Source of the DNA: an uncultured Chlorobiaceae bacterium
GTDB lineage: Bacteria > Bacteroidota > Chlorobiia > Chlorobiales > Chlorobiaceae
Direction: 5' to 3'
Length of the DNA stretch: 64,000 nt
Assembly (NCBI GenBank): GCA_903994455.1
Contig: CAJEXI010000003.1
Span: 100,671 to 164,670, forward strand
The notes below the pieces were generated by a model, which was not told the origin of the DNA, did no database searches, and saw nothing but the letters and a program-made list of their open reading frames with translations. A program made the translations under genes and the position numbers. This document shows positions 25,511 through 35,383 of the stretch, one piece after another (positions within the stretch are counted from its first letter, which is position 1; the number at the start of each line of letters is the position of its first letter).

Positions 25511-27145
25511 ATGACCCGGAACTACGACAAGCTGAAGACCCTGTTGATTGAGCTTTTTCAGCTCGACCAGCCTGACCTCGATTTTGGTCTCTACCGCATC
25601 ATGCACGCCAAAAGCGCGGAGGTGACGCAGTTTCTCGACAATGAGTTGCTGCCGCAGGTGACGGCGGCATTCGGCCAGTTCAGGAGCGCCGACAAGGCCG
25701 AGATGGAGCGGGAGCTGAACAAAGTTATTGCAGGCGTGGAGGCGGCGGGTATGTATCCTGAGCAATCGCCAAAGGTGCAGGCGTTGCGCGAGCAGCTTAA
25801 AAACGACGGTGTGGATGTGGGACGGCTTGAGAGCGAGGTGTACGACCATCTGTTCAGCTTTTTCCGCCGCTACTACTCCGAGGGCGACTTCCTTGCCAAA
25901 CGGGTCTACAAGCCCGGCGTGTACGCCATTCCTTACGAAGGCGAAGAGGTGATGCTCCACTGGGCCAACAAGGATCAGTACTACATCAAAACCAGCGAGT
26001 ACCTGCGCGACTACGCCTTCCGTCTGCGCCCCGACCTGGAGGAGAAGCCCATGCGCGTACACTTCCGGCTGGCGGATGTGGCCGAGGGCGAGCATGGCAA
26101 CGTGAAAGCCTCCGAAGGCAAGGAGAGGCGCTTCAAACTTGCCGAAGAGAATCCCGTCACCCTTGAGGATGGCGAACTCATGATCCGCTTCACCTATCAG
26201 CCCGATACGGCAAAGCAGAAAGAGCTGAATGCAGCGGCAGAAGAGGCCATTGCGGCAATGGAGGATGCTTCACTGAAAGCGTGGATCACCGAGCTTGGCA
26301 AGCCGAACGTCAGGAGTGACGGCAGCTCTTCCGGCACACGCCTGCGCCTCCATCTCGATCGCTACACCGCACGCAACACCTTCGACTACTTCATTCACAA
26401 AAATCTTGGCGGATTTTTGCGCCGCGAGCTCGACTTTTTCATCAAGAATGAGGTGCATGCCTTCAAGGTGCTGAAACTTGAATCCTACGAAGATGCCCTC
26501 AACAATCTTGAGCCGCGCCGTACCAGCCATCAGCAACTTACGCTTGACTCTCCTGAAGCTCAGGGGGCGGAGTGCCTCAAGGAGCAGTATATCCTCCGCT
26601 ACATGCTTGACGTGGAGACACGCGGCAGTCAGTCGCTGCTCAATGTGCAGGCCTTCACCGACCCAACGGCCTACAAGCTCAAGGTGAAGCGTCCCGGTTC
26701 GGATGAGAGCTGCGAGATGAATATTGATCTCCTTGAGAGCTTCAACTGGCTTGTCGGTCTCACTGTTCGCAAGATTGCCGCCCCGCAAAGCTTCAGCGCC
26801 TTGTTCGAGCGCGACAGCGAAAAGCGTCTGCGCCTGCATGGCCCCCTCAAGCCGGAGGCCGATGCTCCGTACTGGTTCCGCACCGTCACCGGCACCGTGC
26901 CCGATGGCCGCAAAGCGCTCATTATCTGGCGCAAACTCACCGGTGAACCGGAGCAGGACAACCTTGTGCTCGACGAGTGGTTCACCCTGCAAGGCTATGC
27001 AGCCAGGGAGAGCGATGTTGCCCTCATCTACGTCAATGGCGGCAACAACCTCGAAAACCTCAAGCAGCCCGGCGACCTCTGGAAAGTGCGTCTCATCGAA
27101 GAAGATTTTCACCGCCTCATGTTTGAAGCAAAGGAGGGCGTGTAA
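25511..27145 (+). CDS. Type III R-M Mod-like protein lacking the methyltransferase core
   Basis: 544 residues. The N-terminal 310 residues ([60 protein letters not shown]) are typical of large COG2189-type adenine methylases of ~900-1100 residues. Then FFIKNEV joins directly to [17 protein letters not shown], which in full-length relatives lies after the catalytic domain. No DPPY or FxGxG motif is present. I infer an in-frame deletion near 26455. It heads an operon with DUF1016 and Res. It is either dead or retained as a target-recognition/scaffold protein. Confidence 0.65.
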   Translation: MTRNYDKLKTLLIELFQLDQPDLDFGLYRIMHAKSAEVTQFLDNELLPQVTAAFGQFRSADKAEMERELNKVIAGVEAAGMYPEQSPKVQALREQLKNDGVDVGRLESEVYDHLFSFFRRYYSEGDFLAKRVYKPGVYAIPYEGEEVMLHWANKDQYYIKTSEYLRDYAFRLRPDLEEKPMRVHFRLADVAEGEHGNVKASEGKERRFKLAEENPVTLEDGELMIRFTYQPDTAKQKELNAAAEEAIAAMEDASLKAWITELGKPNVRSDGSSSGTRLRLHLDRYTARNTFDYFIHKNLGGFLRRELDFFIKNEVHAFKVLKLESYEDALNNLEPRRTSHQQLTLDSPEAQGAECLKEQYILRYMLDVETRGSQSLLNVQAFTDPTAYKLKVKRPGSDESCEMNIDLLESFNWLVGLTVRKIAAPQSFSALFERDSEKRLRLHGPLKPEADAPYWFRTVTGTVPDGRKALIIWRKLTGEPEQDNLVLDEWFTLQGYAARESDVALIYVNGGNNLENLKQPGDLWKVRLIEEDFHRLMFEAKEGV

Positions 27146-27147
27146 CG

Positions 27148-28323
27148 ATGGCAACTCCCTTGACACCAGCGCTGTCGTTTGAACGACTGGTCACCGCTAT
27201 CGGGCAAGTCCATGCGGAACTGGCGGCACAAGCTTCCCGGGCGGTCAACACAAGCCTTACCCTTCGCAACTGGTTCATTGGTTGCTATATCACCGAGTAC
27301 GAATTGCGGGGGGCAGATCGCGCCCAATATGGAGACAAAATCTTTGAGCTGTTATCGAAACGTCTTATGAAGGCAGGTATCAGCCGATCAGAAATGCGGG
27401 AACTGAGGCGCTATCGTCAATTTTACTTGACTTACCCTTCAATTCGGGAGTCGCTGACTCCCGAATTGAAGAACAAACTTTTGCCTGCCGATACCTTCAA
27501 CTTTCGGGAGACAGCGTCTCCCGTTTTGAGCATTGCTCCTGCAGAGCTTTTAGGCAAGCTCTCATTTACTCATATCGCTGAACTGTTGCAATGTGAGGAT
27601 GAGACCAAACGATTATTCTATGAGGTGGAGTGCATTCAGGGCAACTGGTCGGTTCGGGAGCTGCGGCGGCAGATTCACAGTCTCTTTTACGAGCGGTGCG
27701 GGCTCTCGATTGACAAGAAAAAACTCATGGAGCAGGCACAAAAAAATGCTGAAAAGGCGTTGCCGACCCTGACGGTGCGTGACCCCTATCTCTTTGAGTT
27801 CCTTGGCTTGACTCCAAGGGAGGTGATGAGTGAGTCGCATCTGGAAGATCAACTTATCAACAAAATTGAGGAGTTTCTGCTTGAACTTGGCCATGGTTTC
27901 TGTTTTGAGGCCCGGCAGAAACGCATCTTGATCGGCGATGATTACTACTTTGTCGATCTGGTTTTTTACCACCGTATTTTGAAGTGCCATGTGCTGGTGG
28001 AGCTGAAGCTTGCTGAGTTCAGCCATGAAAATATCGGTCAGCTCAATACCTACGTGAGCTGGTACAGGAAAACGATGATGCGTGAGGGTGACAATCCACC
28101 CATAGGAATTCTTTTGTGTACCCACAAGAAACATTCGCTGGTCGAGTTCGCTTTGGCTGGAATTGATAATCAGCTCTTTGTCTCCAAGTATCTGCTTGAA
28201 CTGCCGAAGAAAGAGGAAATGCTTCGCTTTATTGAGGAGCAACTGGCGCCGGAAGCTGTTGGCGAGAGCGAAGTGCGCAAGACACCTGAAATTAAACCGC
28301 CAGCCAACAAGGGAGGCAACTGA
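27148..28323 (+). CDS. DUF1016 / YhcG-family PD-(D/E)xK nuclease-domain protein
   Basis: 391 residues. The N-terminal part ([26 protein letters not shown]) and the C-terminal YhcG-type nuclease domain ([53 protein letters not shown]) fit DUF1016, with D and E-x-K residues in place. Family members are predicted nucleases often sitting in R-M operons. It starts 2 bases after the Mod-like stop and its stop overlaps the Res start by 1 base, so the three are co-translated. Confidence 0.82.
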   Translation: MATPLTPALSFERLVTAIGQVHAELAAQASRAVNTSLTLRNWFIGCYITEYELRGADRAQYGDKIFELLSKRLMKAGISRSEMRELRRYRQFYLTYPSIRESLTPELKNKLLPADTFNFRETASPVLSIAPAELLGKLSFTHIAELLQCEDETKRLFYEVECIQGNWSVRELRRQIHSLFYERCGLSIDKKKLMEQAQKNAEKALPTLTVRDPYLFEFLGLTPREVMSESHLEDQLINKIEEFLLELGHGFCFEARQKRILIGDDYYFVDLVFYHRILKCHVLVELKLAEFSHENIGQLNTYVSWYRKTMMREGDNPPIGILLCTHKKHSLVEFALAGIDNQLFVSKYLLELPKKEEMLRFIEEQLAPEAVGESEVRKTPEIKPPANKGGN

Positions 28324-31300
28324 TGGCGCGAGCTGGAGCTGCAAAGGGCGCTACTCCAAAAAAGCGCTTGGCCAGTAAGCCGCAGGTGCCTTTTGCACGG
28401 AAGCTGGTGGTGAATCAGTGGCTGCTTTCGCTCTTTGGGGTGAAGCGGTTTGAGGAGTTGGCCGATCAGTTGCGCAACGAAACGCAGGAGGGACTTGATG
28501 AGCATAATGTTCACCATTTTCACCATGCGTTGACCGCGCAGCATCTTGATGTGAAGGAGCTTACGGCTGAATTATTGCTTGAGTACGACCAGAATATTGT
28601 TCGCCATACGCAGCGGCTGAACGAGCGGCGTATCACGCGTGGTGAGGAGCCGATTGTCTGGAAGTATTTTCAGTATCTCACCCTGCTTTTCACGGAACTC
28701 TATCTTGACCGTTATTTTCGTGATCCAGAAGCGCTGCTCATGGCGTTGAATGCGCAGGTGCTCCTCTACAACAGCGACAAGTCGGAAGCTGACCGGATTA
28801 CCCCGTTTGACGCAACTCTTGAGGCATGGCCGCAGCTCAACAAGCTGGCCTGCTGGAGCGCTACCGGCAGTGGCAAGACGCTCTTGATGCACGTCAATAT
28901 TCTGCAATACCACCATTATCTCAAAACGCAGAATGGTCACCGTCTGGAGCTGAACCGTATGCTGCTGCTGACGCCGAATGAGGGGTTGTCGCAGCAGCAT
29001 TTGCGGGAGTTTGAGACGGCTGGCATGGATGCGGAGCTTTTCAGCAAGGATGGGCGCGGCCTCTTTTCAAGCCATGCGGTTGAAATTCTTGAGGTGACCA
29101 GGCTTCGTGAGGAGACGGGGGAGAAGACTATCGCCCTTGATTCGTTTGAGGGCAACAACCTTGTGCTGGTGGATGAGGGGCATCGTGGCACCAGCAGCGG
29201 GGAGGAGGGGGCGTGGATGAGGGCTCGCAATGCGCTCTGCGAAAAGGGGTTCTCTTTTGAGTACTCGGCAACCTTTGGGCAGGCGGTGAAAGGGAAGCCT
29301 GATCTCATTGCGCTTTATGCCAGAAGTACGCTGTTTGACTACTCGTACCGTTACTTTTATGGCGACGGGTTTGGCAAGGATTATCAGATTCTCAATCTTG
29401 ATGAGGAGACGCAGCGGAACCATCTTGAACTCTACATGGTGGCTTGCCTGCTCTCTTTTTTTCAGCAGCAGCGGCTTTTTCGTGAGCATGAGGCGGCCTT
29501 TCGCCCCTTCAACATCGAAAAGCCGTTGTGGATATTTGTCGGCGGCAGTGTGACGGCATCGCTGCCAACGCGGGATGCTACCGATATTGTGGAGATTCTC
29601 TGCTTTCTTGCCCGATATGTGGCCGATCGTGCGGGCTCCATGCAGCGGATTGAGCGTGTGCTGCATCAGGGTATTGAGACGGCAACGGGGAAAAATCTCT
29701 TTGCCGGGCGCTTTGTCTATCTCAATACCTGCGGGCTCACCCCGGCGCAGGTGTTTGATGAGACACTTTCGACCCTTTTCAATGCGCCGGGCGGTGGCCA
29801 TCTCTCTCTGGAAAACCTGAAGGGGGCTACCGGCGAGCTGGCATTGCGGCTGGGCGCTGAACATGAGCCCTTTGGTGTCATCAATGTCGGCGAAGATGCG
29901 AAACTGCTGAAGCTCTGCGAGGAGCATGGTATTGCCACCAGCGAGCGTGAATTCAGTGGTTCTCTCTTTTATGAAATCAACAGGCCACATTCGCCGGTGA
30001 ATCTGCTCATTGGCTCAAAGAAATTTTCTGAGGGGTGGAGCAGTTGGCGGGTTTCGACGATGGGGCTGATGAATGTCGGCAAGGGAGAGGGGTCGCAGAT
30101 TATCCAGCTCTTCGGGCGCGGGGTGCGTCTGAAGGGGTACGGGCGGAGTTTGAAGCGCAGCAACAAGGCGCCGTTGCCGGAGGGGGTTGAACGGCCAAAG
30201 CACATTGCGCTTTTGGAGACACTCGGTATTTTTGGTATTCATGCCGACTACATGGCGCAGTTCCGCGATTTTCTTGAGGAGGAGGGGCTGCCCACCAACG
30301 ATGATCGCATCGAATTTTTGCTGCCGGTGATCAAAAACCTCGGGATGCAGAAGCTCAGGATGGTTCGTCTGAAGAGGAGCATTAACGGGATGAGCACCGA
30401 TGTTGTCGATGCCTTCCGCAAGCTCGGCCCGGTTCCGACCGTTGCCAAACCGGACGATTCAAGCAGGGAGTATCTGCAAAAAAATCAGGTGGTGCTCAAC
30501 TGGTATCCGAAGATACAGGCAATGCGCTCAAGAGGTTTGCAGGGAGGGGATGCCGAGAGTGCGCCGAATGAGACTCATCTTACGCCGAAGCATGTAGCCT
30601 TTCTTGACCTCGACCGGCTCACCTTTGAGCTGGAGCGTTTCAAGGCGGAGCGCGGCTGGTATAACCTCAACCTCACCCGTTCAGCCATTGAGGTGCTGCT
30701 GGCCGATCAGAGCTGGTACAAGCTGCTGATTCCTGCCGGGGAGCTGGCCTTCAGGAGCTTTGAGGATGTGCGGCTCTGGGAGGAGATTGCCCTCTCCCTG
30801 CTGAAGAAGTACACCGGGCGCTACTACACCTACCGCAAGCGCGAGTGGGAGCTGCCGCATCTGGAGTATCGCGACCTTGAGGGCGACGATCCGAACTTCC
30901 TCACTTTGAAGGAGTCGCCGGATGAGGGGTATTACCGGATTATGATCAACAAGTCGGAGGAGGAGATTATCGCCAAACTTGAGGAGCTTAAACGATCCAT
31001 CGAGAAGGGCGATTTCAGGCACTGGGAGTTCCGGGGCATGAAGGCGATCTGGTTCGATCACCATCTCTACCAGCCGCTGCTCGCTCTCGATCAGAAGATT
31101 GTTGATATCAGCCCGGCCCCGCTCAACAAGGGCGAGCGGCAGTTCGTTGAAGATCTCAAGCGTTTTCATGATGGCAACCCCAACTTTTTCAACCGTCGTT
31201 CACTCTACCTGCTCCGCAACCTGAGCCGGGGCCGTGGTGTCGGCTTTTTTGAGGCAGGCAATTTCCACCCCGACTTCATTCTCTGGCTCATCGAGGATGG

Positions 31301-31604
31301 CAAACAGCGCATCATCTTTATCGACCCCAAAGGCATTCGCAACCTTGCAGCAAACGACCCCAAGATTCAGTTTTACCAAACCATCAAAGAGATTGAGCAG
31401 CGCCTCAATGATCCAAAGGTGAGTCTCGAATCCTTCATCGTCTCAAACACCTCATCCGCAGCAATGAGCCTCCAGTGGAACATTGCGAAGCCGGAGATGC
31501 AGCGACGCAATATCCTGTTTCAGGAGGAGGACGGAGGGAGTTATGTGGGGCGGATGCTGAAGGGGTATACGGACTATCCGGTGCTGGAGGAGGGGGCTTC
31601 CTGA
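28323..31604 (+). CDS. Type III restriction-like DEAD/DEAH helicase-nuclease (Res)
   Basis: 1093 residues. SF2 helicase motifs: Walker [14 protein letters not shown] (~180-192), motif [11 protein letters not shown] (DEGH), motif III-like EYSATFGQ, and a C-terminal helicase lobe with [21 protein letters not shown]-(D/E)xK-like nuclease lies near the C-terminus ([21 protein letters not shown]). It should translocate on and cut DNA together with Mod (family knowledge). It looks full length although its Mod partner lacks the methylase core. A ~67-bp copy of its internal sequence (28697-28763) is found at 33647-33713. Confidence 0.83.
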   Translation: MARAGAAKGATPKKRLASKPQVPFARKLVVNQWLLSLFGVKRFEELADQLRNETQEGLDEHNVHHFHHALTAQHLDVKELTAELLLEYDQNIVRHTQRLNERRITRGEEPIVWKYFQYLTLLFTELYLDRYFRDPEALLMALNAQVLLYNSDKSEADRITPFDATLEAWPQLNKLACWSATGSGKTLLMHVNILQYHHYLKTQNGHRLELNRMLLLTPNEGLSQQHLREFETAGMDAELFSKDGRGLFSSHAVEILEVTRLREETGEKTIALDSFEGNNLVLVDEGHRGTSSGEEGAWMRARNALCEKGFSFEYSATFGQAVKGKPDLIALYARSTLFDYSYRYFYGDGFGKDYQILNLDEETQRNHLELYMVACLLSFFQQQRLFREHEAAFRPFNIEKPLWIFVGGSVTASLPTRDATDIVEILCFLARYVADRAGSMQRIERVLHQGIETATGKNLFAGRFVYLNTCGLTPAQVFDETLSTLFNAPGGGHLSLENLKGATGELALRLGAEHEPFGVINVGEDAKLLKLCEEHGIATSEREFSGSLFYEINRPHSPVNLLIGSKKFSEGWSSWRVSTMGLMNVGKGEGSQIIQLFGRGVRLKGYGRSLKRSNKAPLPEGVERPKHIALLETLGIFGIHADYMAQFRDFLEEEGLPTNDDRIEFLLPVIKNLGMQKLRMVRLKRSINGMSTDVVDAFRKLGPVPTVAKPDDSSREYLQKNQVVLNWYPKIQAMRSRGLQGGDAESAPNETHLTPKHVAFLDLDRLTFELERFKAERGWYNLNLTRSAIEVLLADQSWYKLLIPAGELAFRSFEDVRLWEEIALSLLKKYTGRYYTYRKREWELPHLEYRDLEGDDPNFLTLKESPDEGYYRIMINKSEEEIIAKLEELKRSIEKGDFRHWEFRGMKAIWFDHHLYQPLLALDQKIVDISPAPLNKGERQFVEDLKRFHDGNPNFFNRRSLYLLRNLSRGRGVGFFEAGNFHPDFILWLIEDGKQRIIFIDPKGIRNLAANDPKIQFYQTIKEIEQRLNDPKVSLESFIVSNTSSAAMSLQWNIAKPEMQRRNILFQEEDGGSYVGRMLKGYTDYPVLEEGAS

Positions 31605-31726
31605 ATGCAGACATTCTCGCCGAGTAATACTCTTGATTCTTCCCTCTTCTTTCGTATTTGGCGGAATTATCTTTACCTTTTCCGAAGGTTTTATTCTTTT
31701 GATCATTAGCCGTTAATGGGGAAAAT

Positions 31727-31933
31727 ATGGGTATCAAAGAGATCGAAGTCGAGATCCGGAAGCTGGCATTGACGGATCGTGCTACGCTCGCAAAGTGGAT
31801 AGTCGAGAGTCTCGACGAACTGTCTGGAGCTGAAATTGATGCTTTGTGGGCTGAGGAGGCTGAGCGTCGCCTGGCTGAGTTGGAGCAAGGGATTGTTACT
31901 GAGTTTTTTTTGAATGAAGTTATCAATGAATAA
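31727..31933 (+). CDS. Addiction-module antitoxin (PF09720-type)
   Basis: 68 residues. IEVEIRKLALTDRATLAKWI followed by SLDELSGAEIDALWAEEAER is the signature of the unstable antitoxin family that pairs with RelE/ParE toxins. The C-terminus (EFFLNEVINE) departs from the family ending and no toxin follows, so the module looks incomplete. A better preserved paralogue with its toxin is at 32936-33450. Confidence 0.65.
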   Translation: MGIKEIEVEIRKLALTDRATLAKWIVESLDELSGAEIDALWAEEAERRLAELEQGIVTEFFLNEVINE

Positions 31934-31984
31934 TCTCCCCATGAAGACGGATATTGTTTCATCTCGATATCCAAATCCCCAGGT

Positions 31985-32867
31985 GGTTTGGGCCGGATGC
32001 CGCAGTTCAAGACCGGATTGTTGGCCAGCGTGAGCTTGATGCGGCTTCGGCCCTCAAACTCTACCAGTTAACCCTGAAACGACAGTTGGGCAACATCCGG
32101 CTCTCCTGCCATTACAAATTTTTCAGTAAAGCTCTCCGATACCTTTGTTTCGTTACGTCTTTCCGGCTCGTCACGTTGCGAAACACGCATTTTTCCCGGT
32201 GAAGATCAAAATGTGCCGCAACCAGTGGATAGTACCAGCACTCCTGAAGGATTTTGAATTTGCATGCTTGCTTCCTGTTGGGCGTTATACCTTACAGTTG
32301 CGGGCAGAGGCGGAGAAGATCAAGGGGTTCAGCGACTATCTGCGTGGAAAGGAGTCGCTCTCCAAATGCTTCTCTTCGTATTGGGATGATGACAAGCGTT
32401 TCAACAAGGATGATCAGCCAGTTGTCGGGGTGAGCTGGTATGCTGCTCAAGCGTATTGCTTGTGGCTTTCCCTTCTTGAGAGTAATGGAAAAAATACAGC
32501 GCTTTATCGGTTGCCAACCGAAAAGGAGTGGGAGTATGCTGCGGGGGGAAAAGAGAGCAGAACGTATCCCTGGGGCGAAGAAGAGCCGTCATCCAGACAT
32601 GCGAACTATAAAAACAATGAAGGGGCACCTACACCGGCAGGTCGTTATCCAAAAGGAGCAACACCGGAGGGGCTCTATGATATGGCAGGTAGCGTATGGG
32701 AGTGGACTGCAGTCTGGTATGATAAAAATTATCTTGCAATACGGGGTGGAGATTATCGTGATACAGCTGCTGCTCTGCGCTGCTCCTCCCGGGATGTCGT
32801 CGATCAGAGGCTCGGCGACTACCTTGTGTGTTATCGAGTGATTCGTTCCAGTCTTTTTTCTTCCTGA
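31985..32867 (+). pseudogene. Decayed NACHT-FGE receptor 6 (NACHT core lost)
   Basis: The start (ALKLYQLTLKRQLGNIRLS, then in another frame KLSDTFVSLRLSGSSR) matches the linker ahead of NACHT in the intact receptors. At ~32270 the sequence jumps straight to the FGE domain (IKGFSDYLRGKESL, VSWYAAQAYCLWLSLLES, LPTEKEWEYAAGG, YDMAGSVWEWT). The entire NACHT core is missing. VR6 is present with substitutions not explained by adenine mutagenesis, and an extra T after it changes the ending to SLFSS. The downstream flank is truncated. Confidence 0.75.
32766..32850 (+). repeat. Decayed DGR variable repeat VR6
   Basis: Core reads GAT GTC GTC GAT, CAG AGG, CTC GGC GAC TAC CTT, GTG TGT TAT. Unlike VR1-VR5 it has non-adenine changes (CCG to CAG, GTT to GTG, GGT to TGT, TTT to TAT, first AAC to GAT), including in the IMH-side block, consistent with drift after the locus fell out of DGR use. 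Confidence 0.8.
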
Positions 32868-32935
32868 AAATCTGATCGAAAAAAATGATAAATTTGGGAT
32901 ATCTGGTTTGGCGGTTGAATTTTTGATAATTGATT

Positions 32936-33163
32936 ATGAGTAACTTATTGGCGATTAAGCGGGAGGTTATGACGTTGCCTGTTGGCGCTCGTGCTGAACT
33001 TGCCGAGTATCTTTTGTCTACTCTTGATGACCTGGCAGGGGAAGAGATTGAGTCTTTGTGGGTTGAAGAGGCGGAACGGAGGTATCAGGCATATCTTGAA
33101 GGGCGTGTTTCTGGACGTCCAGCCACAATGGTGCTTCGGGAAGCACGGGAACGACTTGGATGA
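32936..33163 (+). CDS. Addiction-module antitoxin (PF09720-type)
   Basis: 75 residues, normal length. LLAIKREVMTLPVGARAELA, STLDDLAGEEIESLWVEEAE and a C-terminal toxin-binding tail REARERLG. The stop overlaps the toxin start (ATGA), giving strong translational coupling. It likely neutralises the downstream RelE/ParE protein and may repress the operon (family knowledge). The ATG at 32936 is preferred over an upstream TTG. Confidence 0.8.
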   Translation: MSNLLAIKREVMTLPVGARAELAEYLLSTLDDLAGEEIESLWVEEAERRYQAYLEGRVSGRPATMVLREARERLG

Positions 33164-33450
33164 AACAAGCAAGATTTTTACTGCCAGCCGAACACGAGAT
33201 GCTTGATTCCATGTTGTATTATCAACATCAGGCAGAAGGGCTTGGGCACGATTTTCTTGATCAGGTAGCTGAGGCTGTTCGTCGTATAGAAAATAATCCG
33301 GAAGCATATCCTGAAATCAACAAAACAGTTCACCGTTGTCTTGTTCGTCGATTTCCTTTTGCGCTTTTATACAAGATTTTTTGCGATGAAGTGGTTATCC
33401 TTGCGGTGATGCATTTGAAGCGGCATCCATCATACTGGCTTGATAGATAA
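33160..33450 (+). CDS. RelE/ParE-family toxin
   Basis: 96 residues with the family pattern: FLLPAEHEMLDSMLYYQHQA, a middle DQVAEAVRRIENNPEAYPEI, and the C-terminal FPFALLYKIFCDEVVILAVM, HLKRHPSYW. It forms a 4-base-overlapping pair with the antitoxin at 32936. Members are ribosome-dependent RNases or gyrase poisons; which applies here cannot be told. Confidence 0.82.
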   Translation: MKQARFLLPAEHEMLDSMLYYQHQAEGLGHDFLDQVAEAVRRIENNPEAYPEINKTVHRCLVRRFPFALLYKIFCDEVVILAVMHLKRHPSYWLDR

Positions 33451-33646
33451 CCGGGCAATCATGAGCGCAGTGCAGAACGACAAGTGTTGGCCCACGTTAA
33501 CTGTAATCTCACGCCTCGATTGTCGGATCTGTGTAACATACTTAATGGCAAGTATCAGCTTGATGTGACACTGGAGTTATGGGATAGTTATGTCAAAGAA
33601 ATGACCCCTGTACATAATGGGCAAATGGCAATGTTTGCATAGTGAA

Positions 33647-33713
33647 CTCCATCTTGACCGTTATTTTCATGATCCGAAAGCGCTGCTCATGGCGTTGAAT
33701 GCGCAGGTGCTCA
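33647..33713 (+). pseudogene. Internal fragment of the Res gene
   Basis: About 67 bases repeat 28697-28763 of the Res gene with a few differences, encoding [20 protein letters not shown] against [20 protein letters not shown]. Flanking sequence is unrelated. Apart from this and a palindrome, 33451-33876 holds no recognisable gene. Confidence 0.6.
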
Positions 33714-33755
33714 AAGTGATAAATGATGAAGATATTATTATCTTTCCATGCAGAT

Positions 33756-33782
33756 GCCGGGAGCGCCGTGCTTCATCCCGGC
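33756..33782. repeat. Intergenic palindromic repeat
   Basis: GCCGGGA and TCCCGGC arms (7 bp) enclose a 13-base loop containing GCGCCGTGC. A member of the dispersed GGGAGCGCC/GCCGAG family. Confidence 0.45.
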
Positions 33783-33876
33783 AGAAAAGGAGTATCTTGT
33801 GCTTTGCGTCCTTTCAGACGGGCAAGAAATGTGACAAACAGTGACTTTTTGTTGAAACATTTTAAAGGATTTTACC

Positions 33877-34956
33877 ATGTCTTTACTCTATACCCCGACC
33901 ACGCTTGGCTCACTCGTATTACAGAACCGTATGGTCATGGCGCCGATGACGCGCAGCCGTGCCATCGACAACATTCCCAATGCCCTCATGGCCGACTATT
34001 ACGCACAACGCGGAACGGCCGGGCTTATCATTACCGAGGCGGCATCTCCCTCCCCGAATGGTTTGGGCTACGCACGCATACCGGGCATCTTCTCCCAGGC
34101 CCAGGTTGAGGGATGGAAAGCCACTACCGAAGCGGTGCACAAGAAGGGTGCAAAGATATTTCTGCAGATCATGCACAGCGGGCGAATTTCTCATCCGCTG
34201 AATATGCCTGCCGGCGCTCGTGTCATTGCGCCTTCAGCCGTCGCAGCTTCCGGTGAAATGTACACCGATGCCGGGGGCATGAAGCCGTTTCCCGTTCCGG
34301 AGGCGATGACCCTGGAGGATATCAATGCCACTGTTGCCGAATATGCCCAGGGAGCAAAAAATGCCATTGCAGCAGGGTTTGACGGTATTGAGCTGCATGG
34401 CGCAAACGGTTATCTGCTTGAACAGTTCATTCGTCCGAATTCGAACCTCCGCACGGACAGTTATGGTGGTTCAAGAGAAAACCGTGCGCGATTCGTGCTT
34501 GAAGTGGTCAACGCGGTCATTGCGGCTATCGGCAATGAGAAGGTTGGCATCCGGCTTTCTCCATTCGGTGTCTTTAATGACGTGCCGCTGTATGACGATA
34601 TGGCGGATGATTACACTTGGCTGGTCCAGCAGCTCAATCTTGCAGCTCCGGCGTATATTCATATCGTGGATCACTCTTCAATGGGGGCACCTATCGTGCA
34701 CGACAGCATCAAGGAGACGTTCCGCAATACCTTCAAGGGTACCTTGATTCTTTCGGGAGGTTACGATGCCATGCGAGCCGAAAACGATCTGGCTGCGGGC
34801 AAAGGTGATCTTATTGCCTTTGGTATGGGTTTTCTTGCCAATCCTGACCTTGTTCAACGATTGAAAACCGGTGCAGCTCTGAATACTCCCGATATGGAGA
34901 CTTTGTATACCCCGGGGCCGAAGGGATATACGGATTATCCTGTGTTGCAAGAATAA
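33877..34956 (+). CDS. Old yellow enzyme family NADH:flavin oxidoreductase (NemA-like alkene reductase)
   Basis: 359 residues, the normal length of NemA/OYE proteins. FMN-barrel motifs: LVLQNRMVMAPMTRSRA at the N-terminus, LQIMHSGRISHP, the substrate-binding pair in IELHGANGYLLEQF (His and Asn), RTDSYGGSRENRARF, and LIAFGMGFLANPDLVQRL near the phosphate site. It reduces activated alkenes or nitro compounds using NAD(P)H (family knowledge). Preceded by AAAGGATTTTACC and a good ATG. It stands alone, ending at a hairpin shared with the convergent ferredoxin gene. Confidence 0.9.
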   Translation: MSLLYTPTTLGSLVLQNRMVMAPMTRSRAIDNIPNALMADYYAQRGTAGLIITEAASPSPNGLGYARIPGIFSQAQVEGWKATTEAVHKKGAKIFLQIMHSGRISHPLNMPAGARVIAPSAVAASGEMYTDAGGMKPFPVPEAMTLEDINATVAEYAQGAKNAIAAGFDGIELHGANGYLLEQFIRPNSNLRTDSYGGSRENRARFVLEVVNAVIAAIGNEKVGIRLSPFGVFNDVPLYDDMADDYTWLVQQLNLAAPAYIHIVDHSSMGAPIVHDSIKETFRNTFKGTLILSGGYDAMRAENDLAAGKGDLIAFGMGFLANPDLVQRLKTGAALNTPDMETLYTPGPKGYTDYPVLQE

Positions 34957-35000
34957 ATTATTCCGTTGACTTTTGAACGCAGTGTTGAAAAGAGCTTGTT

Positions 35001-35030
35001 CAATTCTCCACCCCTTGGGGGAGAGAATTG
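35001..35030. terminator. Bidirectional terminator-like hairpin
   Basis: CAATTCTC and GAGAATTG arms enclose an inner CCCC/GGGG stem, giving a strong hairpin between the convergent oxidoreductase (+) and ferredoxin (-) genes. There is no long T-tract. Confidence 0.55.
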
Positions 35031-35044
35031 AAACAGGCGTGGTA

Positions 35045-35233
35045 TCAAGCTTTGATAATGTTCTCTGACGGGCATACAGCGACACATGCCGGAGCATCAT
35101 TATGGCCGACACAGTCAACACAGATTGTTTCGTTGATCATATAGGTGTCATCTCCAACTGAAATAGCATTTACCGGACATTCAGGCTCGCAGGCTCCGCA
35201 CAGGATACAGGTATCAATAACTTTATGTGCCAT
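35045..35233 (-). CDS. 2[4Fe-4S] ferredoxin, green-sulfur-bacterial type
   Basis: 62 residues. First cluster motif CILCGACEPECP (CxxCxxCxxxCP); second motif CVDCVGHNDAPACVAVCP (CxxC-x8-CxxxCP). The longer second motif is typical of photosynthetic ferredoxins in Chlorobiaceae, which accept electrons from the type I reaction centre and feed the reductive TCA cycle (family knowledge). Monocistronic here, read away from cbiM. It is the best single clue to the organism. Confidence 0.9.
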   Translation of the reverse strand: MAHKVIDTCILCGACEPECPVNAISVGDDTYMINETICVDCVGHNDAPACVAVCPSENIIKA

Positions 35234-35383
35234 AATTGTTTGTTTTGTTTATGGTTATGATGAAAAAAAGGCATTTTGTGCCTTGGATATGCGCTGAATA
35301 TAGTAATTTGTTCTTCCAAACCTGCTTTTGTCGTCTCCACAGAACGTGAAAAAAGCCTGGATACCAATGAAGAAGCCAAAGCC

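Noticed and set aside
3567..32850. Recurrent ~85-bp repeats considered as a CRISPR array or generic repeats
   Set aside because: They are coding, lie at the 3' ends of long paralogous genes kilobases apart, and differ only at positions matching TR adenines. That is a DGR pattern, not an array.
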